Assembly: GCA_026315105.1 (NCBI GenBank)
Contig: CM048750.1
Span: forward strand, 168,544,549-168,608,548
DNA from: Locusta migratoria
Lineage: Eukaryota > Arthropoda > Insecta > Orthoptera > Acrididae
Length of the DNA: 64,000 nt
Direction: 5' to 3'
Part shown: positions 31,780-43,656 of the stretch, piece by piece
Position numbering within the stretch: the stretch's first letter is position 1
How the letters are laid out: each line of letters begins with the position of its first letter
Notes under the pieces: generated by a model
What the model was told of the DNA's origin: nothing
What the model saw: only the letters and a program-made list of their open reading frames with translations
Database searches by the model: none
Made by a program: the position numbers and the translations under genes

Positions 31780-32150
31780 TGCAGCGCTGACGTGCTTGCG
31801 TAGCGTTACATGTCGCTAGAACCGCCCAGCCCTCCGTGACGGCGGGTGGTCGATTTCCGGATCGGAGATGTTGTCGGAGTCGCGTGGTGTCTGCCGGTCG
31901 ATAACAGCTGGCAGCCACGACGCGGTCGCCCGACTGACAGTTCCTGCGCGTTAAATACCGCGACCGCAGCGCGCCGCACACCGTCCACTGCCTCGTGAAA
32001 CGCACGTGGACCTGCCCAACCCCCGCCCCCTACCGATTACGGGGAACTATGCCGTCACAGTTCCCGCGAATGGTGCATTCCGCGACCATCGGTCGTTGTG
32101 TGGCGGTGTGCCTAGCACCATTTGGAGCAGTCTCCCACGTCCACTGCTGC
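31780..32150. other. CpG-rich island
   Basis: GC-rich and CpG-dense. Overlapping ORFs on both strands are compositional. No repeat family recognised. Followed by unassigned DNA to 32398. Confidence 0.35.
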
Positions 32151-32398
32151 AGGCAAGTTATTTTTTCAGAATGTAGAATCTTTTGATATATGGTGCAACG
32201 TACAAATACCAGTATTTGCGTGGCAACCGGTAAGTCGGAGGGAGATCATTGCAGTGCTATGAGAAGTGAAAATGCCTGGTCAGAAGGATCTGTTGAATTT
32301 ATTCAATTTGAGAAGGCGCGTCACTCAACCGACTGACCGACTATCCTGAAGAACCTGAGGAAAACCATTATATATTTCAGAATTTTAAACAAAAGCAA

Positions 32399-33371
32399 AT
32401 CAAAATGAAATGCCAAGATCGCACATTAATAATGTATTCACTGACGACCGGTTTCGGTGAACTGTCACTATCATCTGGTGTATTTTGTAAGCTGTCATGT
32501 TTTTAACTTGTGTACGAGGCGCGTCCAGAAAGTAAGTTCCGTTTCAATTTATCTCCGCTGCAGCGCTGCGACTGCAGTTCCGCACAAGCGCTGTATACGA
32601 TATGTATCAAGGAGAACAACGTGCGCCATTTGGAGATCGCTGTCAGTTACGTACGCTTTGTTGTGCTCGTTTGAAACGTCGGCGTTGATTGAAAATCCCG
32701 CCGCCTGTGAAATCAGGTCGGTGATTCGGTTTCTGAATGCGAGGAAAGTGAAACCAAGTGAAATTTATCGGCAAATTTGCGATGTTTACGGGCCAAATGC
32801 GATGAGTGATTCGATGGTGAGAACATGGGTCCGACAGTTCAATGGCGGGCGTACTGATGTGCACGATGAAGAACGAAGTGGGCGTCCACCTTTGGTTACA
32901 GAATAACTGGTTCACGCTATTGATGACAAGATCCAGGACATCTCAAGTCTTTCCTTGGCGGTATCACTTCACCAATGACGACGAGCTGAAAGGAACTGTT
33001 TCCAACTGGTTGAAGTCACAGGCGGCAGATTTTTATGAAGAAGGTACACAAAACCTGGTGCCACGCTTTGACAAATGCCTGCAAAATTTCGGCAGTTATG
33101 TGGAAAAGTAGTTTAAGAGTTGTAGAATTTTGAGCAAAAAAGTTGTCTTCTGTATCTGTGTACAATTTCATTTTATTACCAAACGGAACTTACTTTCTTT
33201 TTATGTAGTGACTAAGTGCAATGTTGCACTTGTTATTTTATACCCAATTTTTTAACAAGATGACCAGCTTGTAATATATATATTTGACCAGATGATGGTG
33301 ACACAGTTCACCGAAACCGGTCGTCGGTTAATAAATTATTAATGTGCGATCTTGGCATTTCATTTTCAAAA
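32399..33371. repeat. foldback repeat with hammerhead-like arms, split by a mariner
   Basis: Left arm 32399-32500 and right arm 33262-33371 are inverse copies sharing aaatgccaagatcgcacatt, gacgaccggtttcggtgaac and ccagatgat. In the sense direction each arm reads CAGATGA, a hairpin of type ggtga/tcacc, then GAAACCGGTCGTC. The mariner at 32515-33205 sits between them. A third copy of the right arm is at 37185-38235. Confidence 0.8.
32515..33205 (+). mobile_element. mariner transposon, internal deletion
   Basis: TA dinucleotides flank both ends. The inner inverted repeat agaaagtaagttccgttt is shared by both ends. The plus strand encodes an N-terminal HTH (RSVIRFLNARKVKPSEIYRQ, VRTWVRQFNGGRTDVHDEER, SGRPPLVTE) and a C-terminal end (GTVSNWLKSQAADFYEEG, RFDKCLQNFGSYVEK). 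The DD34D catalytic middle is deleted. The outermost part of the right end is degenerate. Confidence 0.88.
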
Positions 33372-34082
33372 CAATAAAACGATCAGATCGCCTTCAAACC
33401 CGACTATGTCAGGTAATCTTAAAAAGCAGATCAGTTAAAACTGAAATTTCTTCTGAACCATTGGCCGCGTCATGATGATACATTTCTCCAACGTTTCGGA
33501 TCCGTTACAGAAGCCTTCCTCAGGAAATACCGGCTTGTTTCCTCCTGTGCTTGTCTTACAACATAGTGTTTTAGTTGCATCGGTACGGGGCGGTACAATG
33601 TAACGCCTAGAATTCAAATTCGATTTTAGCGTACCGGCTAAAATTCTTTCTTAAATCTGTAAAAACTAGTCCAACTGTAAATTGTCAAATGGATTTCGAG
33701 AAGAAAAATTGTAAAGTTTTAGGTTCATTTGATTTACCATCATAACCGCCGAAGCGTACAGATTGCACTTTCGCATAATTCCAATACCGGTCAAATGTTT
33801 GAATTAGCCAATGGAGAGTTCCGACTTGTCTCAACCGAGACAGAGGAAATATTCTTACCGACTCCAAAGCGTTTAAGAACGTTGCTTCAACGAGATAAAC
33901 CACTACACCCGCAAAGTTTTTTTGTACGAAATATCGTTGCCTATTCGTTAAAGAGAGCACGTGCGAAATTCCAGCAATTATTTTCCAAATTTAAGAGACA
34001 GTTCATCGCAACATTTTGACGTAATTTCATTTGATTGAATCATGAAACACTGCAGGTATTATGTATGTTTGCATGGTTAGCA
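33372..34082. other. unassigned stretch with a cgaaacgtt module
   Basis: On the minus strand, 33478-33525 reads cctgaggaaggcttctgtaa, cggatc, then cgaaacgttgg, resembling the module in the foldback arms. ORFs at 33435 (minus), 33685 (minus) and 33729 (plus) have no recognised domain. Confidence 0.3.
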
Positions 34083-34277
34083 GCCGCGTTGGAGTAGCCG
34101 AGCCGTCTAAGGCGCCTCGCTGTGGAGCGCGCTGTTGCTCGTCGTCGGAGGGTCGAGTCCTCCAAGGGGCATTAGTGTCTGTGTTGTCCTTAGGTTAGTT
34201 TACCTTAGTGTAAGTAGTTTGTAAGCTACGGACTGATGACCACACAGTTTGGTCCGATAGATTTACAAACGTTTTAA
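34083..34277 (+). repeat. SINE family A2
   Basis: Perfect 11-bp duplication catggttagca, overlapping the head (34072-34082 and 34278-34288). Head gttggagtagccgagccgtc and box B gggtcgagtcctcc. Full tail. Confidence 0.93.
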
Positions 34278-34288
34278 CATGGTTAGCA

Positions 34289-35030
34289 CGACATGTTTCG
34301 AGAAAGTTTCACCGTCAAGATGAAATATTTACCGTAAATATTATGTTGACTTAATCGTCTTTTTCGCACTGTAGTCAGTTTCGGATTGTAAAATAGTTTG
34401 TCGTAGCATTAGTAGGAAATAGAAGCGAATTTTAATCTCTTTCACCAGTGCTTCTTCAACCGACTGGATTTGTACATGTTCAACTGTTGATAACGCTGCC
34501 AGTTTTGCTTCTTATGCTAAACACTTGGCTTCGTCTTTAGAAGTTCCACGCAGTTCCATTGTCCGAACTGTGTAATGGTTTTTCTTGTGATATATGTTCA
34601 GGCAGCCATCTTTGAGACATAGCCATCGTGAGACGTCACGTCTTTGTTAAATCTTAAAACGAGGCGTAAATATCAAAAACAATTGACGCCACACAGTCAA
34701 CACAATAAATGTTTTTAGTTGTGTTTTTAATTGCTCAGGTAACCACCACCTAACCATCAGTAACAATTAACTTGTTTTAATTCCCATCAGCAACATGCAG
34801 TCTTCTGGAACGCCACTCCTGACTGGTTATGATAAATGCCGTTGTCTAAAAACGATGGGTGGTATCCTCATCTACATTAGACCCATTCATACAATAAAAG
34901 TTTGTTTCAAATATGTAAATTACGGTTATATTTTGTTAGTGTATTCACATGCCTAAATATTTACCTTCTTGATTTTCTATAAACGTCCATTCGACTCTTT
35001 TAGTGTGGAATGAGCAGAGTACTGCGAAAA
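34289..35030. other. unassigned stretch
   Basis: AT-rich, no ORF with a domain, no repeat ends seen. Confidence 0.35.
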
Positions 35031-35228
35031 GCCGCGGTGGAGTAACCGAGCGGTCTAAAGCACCTCGCTGTGGAGCGCGCGGTTGCTCGCCGTGGAGGTT
35101 CGAGTCCTCCCTGGGGCATGGGTGTGTGTGTTTGATCGTAGGTTAGTTTACCTAGGTTCAAGTAGTTTTTAAGCTACGGATTGATGACCCCGCAGTTTGG
35201 TACGATAGATTTACATACATTTGAACAT
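35031..35228 (+). repeat. SINE family A2
   Basis: Full-length copy with head ccgcggtggagtaaccgagc and box B aggttcgagtcctcc, tail ggattgatgaccccgcag, ending atttgaacattt. A short flank match gcgaaaa is present on both sides, weaker than in the other copies. Confidence 0.88.
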
Positions 35229-35765
35229 TTACAGCGAAAAACTTTATTCCGCCGAGAAAAGTACCGTCTGAAATTGTTTTCCAACTGTCTAAAATTGTTT
35301 TACACTGCTCATACAGCCTGCTGGAAGGGAAGGAATTACTTCACAGGTGCTTGCATTCGTGTTTCTGATAGGTGGAAATACGAGAGGAAGATACTCTTAT
35401 TGGTGTTTCCGTCGGTGGTTGTGATAGATGGACAACAGGAAGGTGTCAGGAGTGCCCATCTGCGGCACACGGGCCCGTTGTACCGCTCGCCGATGAACGT
35501 CGCCGCGCAGCCAAAATCGGTAGCCAGGATGGTGGGAGTTTGTATCCGTCTTCTCTGTCCATATCAGAAACACAGAGACGTTTGCTGACTATAAAATGCT
35601 GTTCAGGGGAGTCCCATGTGCTAGACGAAGTAAATTTCTTTTAAATTTTTTAATTTTATAAACAATCGCATTATTCATAACATTCTCTGCAACAGAGGAA
35701 ACGATTAGTCACTGAAGATGTTCTGAAGATGTTCTGAAGGTAGGGTGTTTTCCTCAAAACCCTTG
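35229..35765. other. unassigned stretch
   Basis: Two overlapping ORFs (35181 and 35372) with no recognised domain. A small duplication of gaagatgttct near 35717. Confidence 0.3.
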
Positions 35766-36860
35766 TCTCTATGATGTTCACTCTAAAGACTGGTTTGGTG
35801 CAGCTCTCCACACTACCGTCTCCTTTGCAACCCTCTTCAACCCTGAAAAAGAACTGTAACCCACATCCTTTTGAACCCGTTTACAGTATTCTTCTCTTGG
35901 TCTCCGTGATTTTTACCAAACACACTTCTCTCCAATACTAAACAGATGATATGCTTTCTGTCTAGGAATGGGTCCCACCAATGTACGCCACAAATGTTTG
36001 CCTCCTCAGTTCTCTTCAGTAGCTCTTCTTGTGTGATTTATCCGATGAATCTCCTGTGGAACAAAAATTTCAATTGCTTACATCATTTATCTGTCTGAAC
36101 TCCTTATTTTCCACGTTTCACTTCCGTAAAAGGCAGCGCTCCACACAAATGATTTCAAAAAACTTCCTTACATTAATAGAAGATTTCAACAAATTTCTCT
36201 TCTTCTCTTCTTCAGCCGTTCTGAATGTTATATCTTCTTTACTTCGGCCATCAGAAATTATTTTATTATGCAAATAGAAAATGTCATTTATTATTACTTT
36301 CATTGTCTCGCGCCCTAATCGTATTACTTCAGCATTCCATGATTTTGTTACACTACATTCCATTATCGCCGATTCGCTCTTGTTCATTTTATACCTTTAT
36401 TTCAATTGCTCTTCCACATACTTTGCTGTGAAATAGTTACAGTGTCATCTGCAAACCAAAAGTTTTCATTTTTCACCCTGAAATTTAATTCCGTCTACAA
36501 ATTTTGCCTTGCTGACCCTGTTTTACTCCCTTCCCAACCACTGCGTCCCTTTCATCCCCTTCTACTGTAATAACTGCTAATTGCTTTTTGTTCATGTTGA
36601 AAATAGCTTTCGGTTCCCTATATTTTACTCCTGCTACCTTCACAATTTAGAAGAATGCATTACTGCCAATTTTGTGGAATGGTTTCTTCAAATGTATAGT
36701 ATCTAAAGAAGTAGGCATAACTATTCTCAACCTACTTTCTAAGGTAAGACGTAAAGTGAGTATTGTTTCAAGTATTCTTTCACTTAAGTCCAAACTGATA
36801 TTCCCAGAGGTCCGATTCTCCCAGTTGTTCCATTCGTCTATAATCAATATGTGTAAGTAT
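35766..36860 (-). mobile_element. RTE-like retrotransposon, highly degraded
   Basis: Minus-strand fragments of the same family: 3' tail near 35790 (inverse of agaccagtc-type), ECSVTKSWNAEVIRLGRETM near 36350, and ILETILTLRLTLESRLR with the motif A region near 36700. Indels and stops throughout, so older than 18717-19371 and 58761-59796. Confidence 0.75.
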
Positions 36861-36882
36861 TTACGACGTATTCTGTAACAGG

Positions 36883-37118
36883 AAGGGAGGAAGCTTAGGT
36901 TTTAACGTCCTGTTGACAGCCTGGTCATTAGAGACGCAGCTTACGCTCGGAGTTTTGGGTAAGGAGGGGAAGGAAATCGGCCGTGCCCTTTGAAAAGAAC
37001 CATCCCGGCATTTGCCTGGAGTGATTTAGAGAAATCACGAAAACTTACATCTGGATTTGAACCACCGTCCTCCTGAATGCGAGTCCAGTGCGTTACCACT
37101 GCGCCACCTCGCTCGGTC
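36883..37118 (-). repeat. tRNA-derived SINE, family C
   Basis: Duplications ttctgtaacagg (36871-36882) and ttctgtagcagg (37119-37130), with one mismatch. Head gcgaggtggcgcagtggtaa at the high-coordinate end. The body lacks about 15 bases relative to 39641-39893. Confidence 0.92.
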
Positions 37119-37184
37119 TTCTGTAGCAGGTAAAGAGTTAACGTTACCTGACACTTCTGGCTCAAGAGGCAATCTGCTATGTTG

Positions 37185-38235
37185 CTCTTATTATTTTATA
37201 TCCATTTTTAAATAAAATCATCAGCTTATAATATACAGGGTCTTACAAAACGGTACGGCCAAACTTTCAGGAAAAATTCCTCACATACAAAGAAAGAAAC
37301 GCTTAAATTCCACGTTAGAGCTCATTTTATTACTTATCTTCAAATCACATTAATCATGGAATGGAAACACACAGCAACAGAACGTACCAGCGTGACTTCA
37401 AACATTTTGTTAAAGGAAATGTTCAAAATGTCCTCCGTTAGTGAGGATACAGGCATCCACCCTCCGTCGCATGGAATCCCTGATGCGCTGATACAGCCCT
37501 GGAGAATGGCGTGTTGTATCACAGTGGTCCACAGTCCGAGCACGAAGAGTCTCTACATTTGGTACCGGGGTTGCGTAGACAAGAGCTTTCAAATGCCCCC
37601 ATAAATGAAAGTCAAGAGGGTTGAGGTCAGGAGAGCGTGGAGGCCATGGAATTGGTCCACCTCTACCATTTCACCGGTCACCGAATCTGTTGTTGAGAAG
37701 CGTACGAACACGTCGACTGAAATGTGCAGGAGCTCCATCGTGCATGAACCACATGTTGTGTCATACTTGTAGAGGCACATATTCTAGCAGCACAGGAAGA
37801 GTATCCTGTATGAAATCATGATAACGTGCTCCAGTGAGCGTAGGTGGAAGAACATGAGGCCCAATCAAGACATCACCAACAATCCTGCCCAAACGTTCAC
37901 AGAAAATCTCTGTTGATGACGTGATTGCACAATTACGTGCGGATTCTTGTCAGCCCACACATGTTGACTGTGAAAATTTACAATTTGATCACGTTGGAAT
38001 GAAGTCTCGTCCGTAAATGAAATACTAAAATGAAATCTAACATGGAAATGAAGCGTTTCCGGACACATGCCCATATAACATATTTTCTTTCTCTCTATGT
38101 GAGGAATGTTTCCTGAAAATTTGGCCGTATCTTTTTGCAACACCCTGTATATATGGCCAGATGATGGTGACACAGTCCTTCGAAACCGGTCGTCATTAAA
38201 TAACTTATTAATTCGCGATCTTGATGTTTCATTTT
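37185..38235. repeat. foldback arm (right type) interrupted by a DD41D transposon
   Basis: 37185-37235 matches 33230-33280, and 38150-38235 matches 33285-33371 (gccagatgatggtgacacag, gaaaccggtcgtc, gcgatcttg). The two halves join across the transposon at 37236-38147. The opposite arm was not seen nearby. Confidence 0.8.
37236..38147 (-). mobile_element. DD41D mariner-like transposon, truncated copy
   Basis: Terminal inverted repeats of about 65 bp, beginning CAGGGTCTTACAAAACGG and, inverse, CAGGGTGTTGCAAAAAGA, with TA on each side. The minus strand encodes SFTDETSF (first Asp), the FMHDGAPAHFSRRV motif (second Asp) and WPPRSPDLNPLDFHLWGHLK (third Asp). I count 41 residues between the last two. 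Frameshifts and a TGA between them break the frame, and the N-terminal HTH is missing. Same group as 52376-53951. Confidence 0.88.
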
Positions 38236-38439
38236 TGAAGAATATAAAACAGATGAAGTGGTTAGTGACGTGAATTATTATTATTATTATTTTTTATTTT
38301 TATTTTTTATCTTCGAAAACGGCCACTCGCTAAACTGCCTTGTAGCAAAGTTGATAAAATAGCATATTCGCAGTCACTGGTTGGTAGATGGGGAAGGAAA
38401 ACGAAACGGCGAGAAGTCGCTATCTGTACGTGGCGGACG

Positions 38440-38850
38440 AATGCGACGCCGCTGAGGCAATTCTAAAGTTGCCGCCAGATCTGCACTTCATCGCGAGGGA
38501 GCGGCGGAATGCCCCATAATAACGGAGCTAAGACGGGATCGATTGGGGCTACAGCCCGGCAAACAGGCGCCGACGGGAGCTTAGCAAAACACGGAGGAAA
38601 ATAGCGTCGGCAGCCGGCAGCGGGTGCGGGGTGCGCTGGCGCCAGGGGGTCGCGCCACCGCCGCGATAAGGGTGGTCCACCCCCGCCAACACCGCCGCTG
38701 CCGGGGCTGCTGTTTGTCTTCCCCGCGCAGTTTGGCACTGGCGCCAGCCGCGGCGCAGCGTCGCGACGCTGTGGCGTCGCCGCCACACAGCTCTACCGGG
38801 TCATTCACCGGCCCACACACTGCCGGAAGGAAAATTGATCCACTGGCAGG
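38440..38850. other. CpG-rich island
   Basis: Very GC-rich. It includes cataataacggagctaagacg near 38514. ORFs on the minus strand encode only Pro/Ala/Arg-rich sequence. Bases 38236-38439 and 38851-39204 show only low-complexity T-rich tracts (38280-38310 and 39080-39120). Confidence 0.4.
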
Positions 38851-39204
38851 TACAAATGCCAATCTAGAGGGGACGATGTTTCATGTCAAACGGCACGAAA
38901 GAACTAATATTGACACCACGTCCAATATTGCGAACAAGGTTAGATGTAGGCACAAAAAATAGTAATAAAGAAAAAGAGAAGAAAATAAGCGCACATCTAG
39001 GAACAAGATATAATTGTTTTACTAAATTTTTGTAATAATGATTTTGAAGTGGCTCTTGTGGTCTGTATTTCCTTCACTAAAACTTTTTTTTTTATTTTTA
39101 TTTATTTATTTATTTTTAATTTCAGCAAAACACAACGTTTCGCCTCCTTGTCACCGAGCAATTTTAATGGTTCATTTTGCTTCGAGTGGCTGCTTTTACC
39201 AGTT

Positions 39205-39398
39205 TGTTCAAATGTTCATATGTTTGTAGAGCTTATGGGACTTAACTACGGGGCCATCAAACTACTTATGAAATAACTAATACTAAGGAAGGCACAACTA
39301 TCCATGCCCGAGGGGGGATTCGAACCCCCGATCCGACCGTAGTGACCGTGAAGACCGTGACTGGCGCGCCGCAGACCACTCGGCCACCGCGGCCGGCT
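39205..39398 (-). repeat. SINE family A1
   Basis: Head at the high-coordinate end (box B gattcgaaccccc, inverse), with a small deletion in the tail (cggggccatcaaac). Flanks ccagtt on both sides may be remnants of the target duplication. Confidence 0.85.
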
Positions 39399-39640
39399 TC
39401 CCAGTTAGTCATCTGAAAGTATATAAGACTGTAAATAAATAAATAAAAACCTAGAGCATTCTACAAACAGCAGGAAATTTTCATTTCTCTTAATTAATAT
39501 CAGTTTATCTCCTGCACTGACGGAAAATTGAATTTCATGACAAACTGGGAAAGAGGAGCCACTCCACTCCCAACCAAAAATCTGTTTAAAAAGATAATAA
39601 GAAACTGAAATTCTTGAATATGTATAACAATATATACATG

Positions 39641-39893
39641 GAAGGAAGGAAGCTTAGGGTTTAACGTCCCGTCGACAGCTAGGTCATTAGAGACGGAGCT
39701 AACGCTCGGAGTTTTGGGTAAGGACGGGGAAGGAAATCGGCCGTGCCCCTTGAATGGAACCATCCCGGCATTTGGCTGGAGTGATTTAGGGAAATCACGG
39801 GAAACCTAAACATGGATGGCCGGGGGTGGATTTGAACCACCTCCCTCCCGAATACGAGTCCAGTGCGTTACCACTGCGCCACCTCATTCGGTG
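39641..39893 (-). repeat. tRNA-derived SINE, family C
   Basis: Perfect 11-bp duplication atatatacatg (39630-39640 and 39894-39904). This is the best-preserved family C copy: head gaggtggcgcagtggtaacg on the minus strand, box B ggttcaaatcca, and tail gtttaaccctaagctt with (CCTT)n. Confidence 0.95.
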
Positions 39894-39904
39894 ATATATA
39901 CATG

Positions 39905-41865
39905 TAGGCCTATTTACAGCATTTTCTATTGTTCAACAGAAATTAATAAAAGCCCACCGACGACGCAGCGATCGCAACGAAACTTGGCTTCGAAACGAGA
40001 AATAGAAACGGTGTTTTGCTGAAGGCACACCAATCAAACTTACAAAAAAAAAATCTTTTTTGTGGTTATTTAGTTTTTTTAATTAAGACATTGGTAATTT
40101 CAGTGCTTTTTTGTTGACAAATAGTTTTTAATCAATTTCATTGTTATTTTTCTGCAAGTATCATGATTTTTTTCGTAGAATAGTTATTTCAATAGTGTTA
40201 GCAGATTTCAGATTTTTATTACTTTCGGTACATTTTTACCACATTTAGTGGTATTTTTAGTCAAATTCTGTGTTTTTATGGCCAATTTTTCTGTTATTAT
40301 TTTTTTACCACAATTGATGTAATTTTTTCTGTTTTCAGGTTTTTCATTTTTCCCTTCTCGTATTGTTTCTACGAATTCGGTGTTATTTTCCTTAATTTCA
40401 ATACTTTTATTCCAATTTCGTGTGAAAATTGTTCCTATTTTTTGCCACATTCGCAGCCTTTACTGCGAGTTTCAGTGCCTATTACATGCCTATTACTTTT
40501 TGGTTGAATCACTTTCCTTTTATAATGACTTAGGTAAATATTTTACTTGTATCGATGTTCCGTATCACAATTAGCATGTTTCTTTTCATATGTGATGCGT
40601 AATGTTTACCATAATTTTTTTTTTCCTTATATTGATCTGATTATTACTAGATTGGTTTTTTGTCATTTCGGTATCACCTCTTGCTAGTTTCGGTGCCATT
40701 TTGACGTCACAACATAGATCGTTAAACGAGAAATAAACTGTCTCCTAATTTATACATGAACCACAAACTTGAAAGAAGAATACGAAATAGAGTTTCAACA
40801 TTTTATCCGTAACAGAATATTTTCAGTATTTTGTGCTCCGATTTATAACATTTTGTATGTAAAAATGCAACATTTAACGGTATTTCTTTGGCAAAATGTT
40901 GCAATTTCTTGTTATTGTTTTCACGAACTGTCCTTGTCTCTAAATATGCAGCATCCATCACAAAATGCATCGAAGAGCATTTGATGTGTTAGATAGGAAG
41001 ATATTATTTAAGCTACACTTCATGAAGGGCTTGACTGGAAGGAATAGCGATTCATGTTCGACATTAGTACAGAAGTCACATTACTAAAGTGGATATTAAT
41101 AGTAGTAAGGGAGAAGCAAACATCAGAATGGGAGAAAGACAATTGTGTCCTAGATCACCTTACTTAACCAGTACGTTCATCGAAGATGTAGCGAAAGAAA
41201 AAAAGTTGTTTTTAAACCTAATGGTACTTATATTTATTGCATCCGATTTCATGATGAGCTGCAATATAATAAGTGAATAGAACGCTTTAAGTCCTAACTC
41301 AAGACACGAACTTAAAAATTAATGTAGTAGTTTGTTCATCGTCCCTCAGAATATAACTTGTGCTGGTCGTGGTTGCGCCTACTCCTTCGCGTGTTCATCC
41401 GTATTCTGATTACCAACAGTCTACTCCTGCAACTTAAATGGGTGGAAACGTTCCTTATGGATTTGTTACACTGATAACGATTACTCCATGTCGTTAACTG
41501 AGCTTTATCTGATCCGGGCATTCTGCTGTTCCTGTGTCTCCACTAGTGTCCCCATTAGCAACACAACACTCCACAGCTACTTGTAAGTGGTCCGACCATC
41601 GTGATATCTTGTTCTGAATTCTGCATTGTATCTGAGTGTATGAATTTTATAATACATGCATGAGCTTCGTAGATTTCGGAAGCTGAAGATCGTGAATGAT
41701 GGAGCATTAGGATGCATGGGGTGGAAGGGTGGGTCTGAGAGGTGGTTTTATTCAGCAGTGTTTGTCAGATAACTGATAATAATGAAATTCGACGATTGTC
41801 ACAGGGTTTTTGAATTATACAACATATTATAGCAACTATTTCTCTACATAATGGCACTTTTCAAG
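39905..41865. other. unassigned stretch, T-rich part at 40040-40700
   Basis: The T-rich part shows loose repetition of strings such as atttcagtg, atttt and gtatttt, suggestive of a decayed satellite, but I cannot define a period. ORFs are short and without domains. Nothing else recognised. Confidence 0.35.
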
Positions 41866-41869
41866 ACAG

Positions 41870-42235
41870 GCACTATTACAAACGATACAGTTTTGCCATG
41901 ACTTGGATCCTCTTTTGAAAAATTCAGGTTTGCACCGTCGGTCCTAATGCTTCACTGTCACTTTCACCTCATCTGTGTTCTGTGTGGGCCCACGTTTCAT
42001 CCCCCGTCACAGTCCGAAACAGAAAGCCATTTCCATAATCACGGTCGACCTCTACCCAGTGGTGTATCATTGTCCTGGACGTGCGTGTTCACCTGTTGTG
42101 TCGTGTCTCGCCCATAGCCGTGCAACGCTTCTTCCGTATGCAAAGCCCTGATGTTTTCCTGGATGGCTTTTTGAAGCTTATAAAGCAGTTTGACAAATGT
42201 CTCAATGTACTTGGAAATTGTGTAGAAAAATAAAG
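41870..42235. pseudogene. mariner transposase remnants in opposite orientations
   Basis: On the minus strand near 41963-42020, RTVTGDETWAHTEHR matches the first catalytic Asp block of mariner transposases. On the plus strand near 42185-42232, FDKCLNVLGNCVEK followed by a stop matches the mariner C-terminus. The opposite orientation implies rearrangement or two copies. No inverted repeats found. Confidence 0.6.
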
Positions 42236-42258
42236 ATATATCTTATCTTTAATGTTTC

Positions 42259-42740
42259 TGTGGTGTCGCACCTACTGTGCGCGCCACCTACTTTCGCCGC
42301 GCGCCGCCATGCACGCACGGCGCGGCGTTCTTACGACGTCAGCCACGAGCGCCCTCTGCTAGAACTCCGCTCATGGCCACCACTGAACGACATCGTTCAC
42401 TTGGGACTGAGATAGGAACCAGCTAACACTTCGGAATCAGATAGGCACCATTGAAGACTTGGCTACCGGATAGGCACTAGGCAGGCCTCTAGCTCAACTA
42501 TGTATCAGCATTCTGCAGTACTGAGCTATGTAAAAGTTAAGTATTACTAAGTCTCTAAGAAATATATATCTCATTCTAATTTACTCTAGTGTTTCTAGTT
42601 TCTGCTGTCCCACTGTCTGGTCACCTCCTACCTGCACAAGCGTGCATCCTTTATTCCTATGTCGGTCTTTCTACTCGGCCACCGACACCTACGACGGAAA
42701 CGAGACACAAAAGCGGCGACGAGGCTGGGACACAAAAGTT
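42259..42740 (+). mobile_element. candidate Gypsy-type LTR with start of leader
   Basis: Begins TGTGGTGTC and ends GACACA at 42709 (inverse termini). Five bases later comes ggcgacgaggctgggac, which resembles the primer-binding region after many insect Gypsy-type LTRs. It is about 450 bp with no ORF domain. It contains the near-repeats gagataggaacc, agataggcacc and ggataggcact. No internal gag or pol follows. Confidence 0.45.
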
Positions 42741-42912
42741 TCATTCTATTTTTTCCTTTCATACACATCTCTGCCCATAGGCGACAGGGGAACTTACATT
42801 CCAACTCCCCCTCATAAATAGGAATAAACTAGCTATATAGGTCTTCCTGAAAATATTGTTCTATTTGTTGTCGATAAGAAGTATTTATCTCAGTATTCTC
42901 ACGAAAAAAGTA

Positions 42913-43112
42913 TAAAATGTTCAAATGTTTGTTAAGCTTATGGGACTTAACTACGGGGTCATCAGTCCATAAACTTACAAACTACTTACGAACTACCTTA
43001 TACTAAAGACGGCACAAATATCTATGCCCGAGGGAGGATTGGAACCCCCGACCGTAGTGGCCGTGCAGACCGTGACTGAAGCGCCTCAGTCTCCTCGGCC
43101 ACCGCGGCCGGC
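42913..43112 (-). repeat. SINE family A1
   Basis: Full-length copy; box B gattggaaccccc in inverse orientation. Flanks cgaaaaaagtata and cgaaaggtata suggest a diverged target duplication. Bases 43113-43479 hold nothing recognised. Confidence 0.88.
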
Positions 43113-43479
43113 CCGAAAGGTATAGATTTTTTTTTTCAGCGTGTGCATGTGTTACTTGATCATCTCCTCTTAACACAGTTCTATTATTTATGTCTTAAAT
43201 TCTACTACGCCAACATTAGCCCATCTGAAGAACCACCTCGGAAAGCTTAAAACATTTCATCTCAGAAAGCCTTTTCAGTATCACACAGAAACTTCTTGAT
43301 GTTTGTTATGGTTAGATGGTGACGTAAGGCTCCAACAATAGCTGCAACTCTGCCGGTCTAGTTAGTGTATATCTTTTGTCTTGGATTTCTTTCGGTATCT
43401 TTGTTCTACGTACGCAGCAAAGCCCAACATTTCATTTTCTTTAGAAAGTGTTTCTGGTAAGATTTCACTATCGAAATTT

Positions 43480-43656
43480 TCATATGTTATGGGACTTAAC
43501 TACGGGGTCATCTGTCCCTAAACTAATACTTATGAACTAGCTATTACTAAGGACGTCACAAATATCCTTTCCCGAGGGGGGATTCGAAGCCCCAACCGTA
43601 GTGGCCGTGCAGACCGTGACTGGCGCGCCACAGAGCGCTTGGCAACCGCGCCGGCA
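43480..43656 (-). repeat. SINE family A1, with tail deletions
   Basis: Head at the high-coordinate end (box B gattcgaagcccc, inverse). Lacks the usual atgttcaaatgtttgt at the tail and about 10 bases in the middle. Confidence 0.85.

Noticed and set aside
33729..34019. 96-residue ORF, Arg/Phe-rich
   Set aside because: No domain recognised and an equally long ORF lies on the other strand; left as unassigned.
38463..38962. Four overlapping ORFs around a GC-rich block
   Set aside because: Compositional ORFs in a CpG island; no conserved motif.
40208..40450. 80-residue Lys/Asn-rich ORF
   Set aside because: Product of T-rich low-complexity DNA read on the minus strand.
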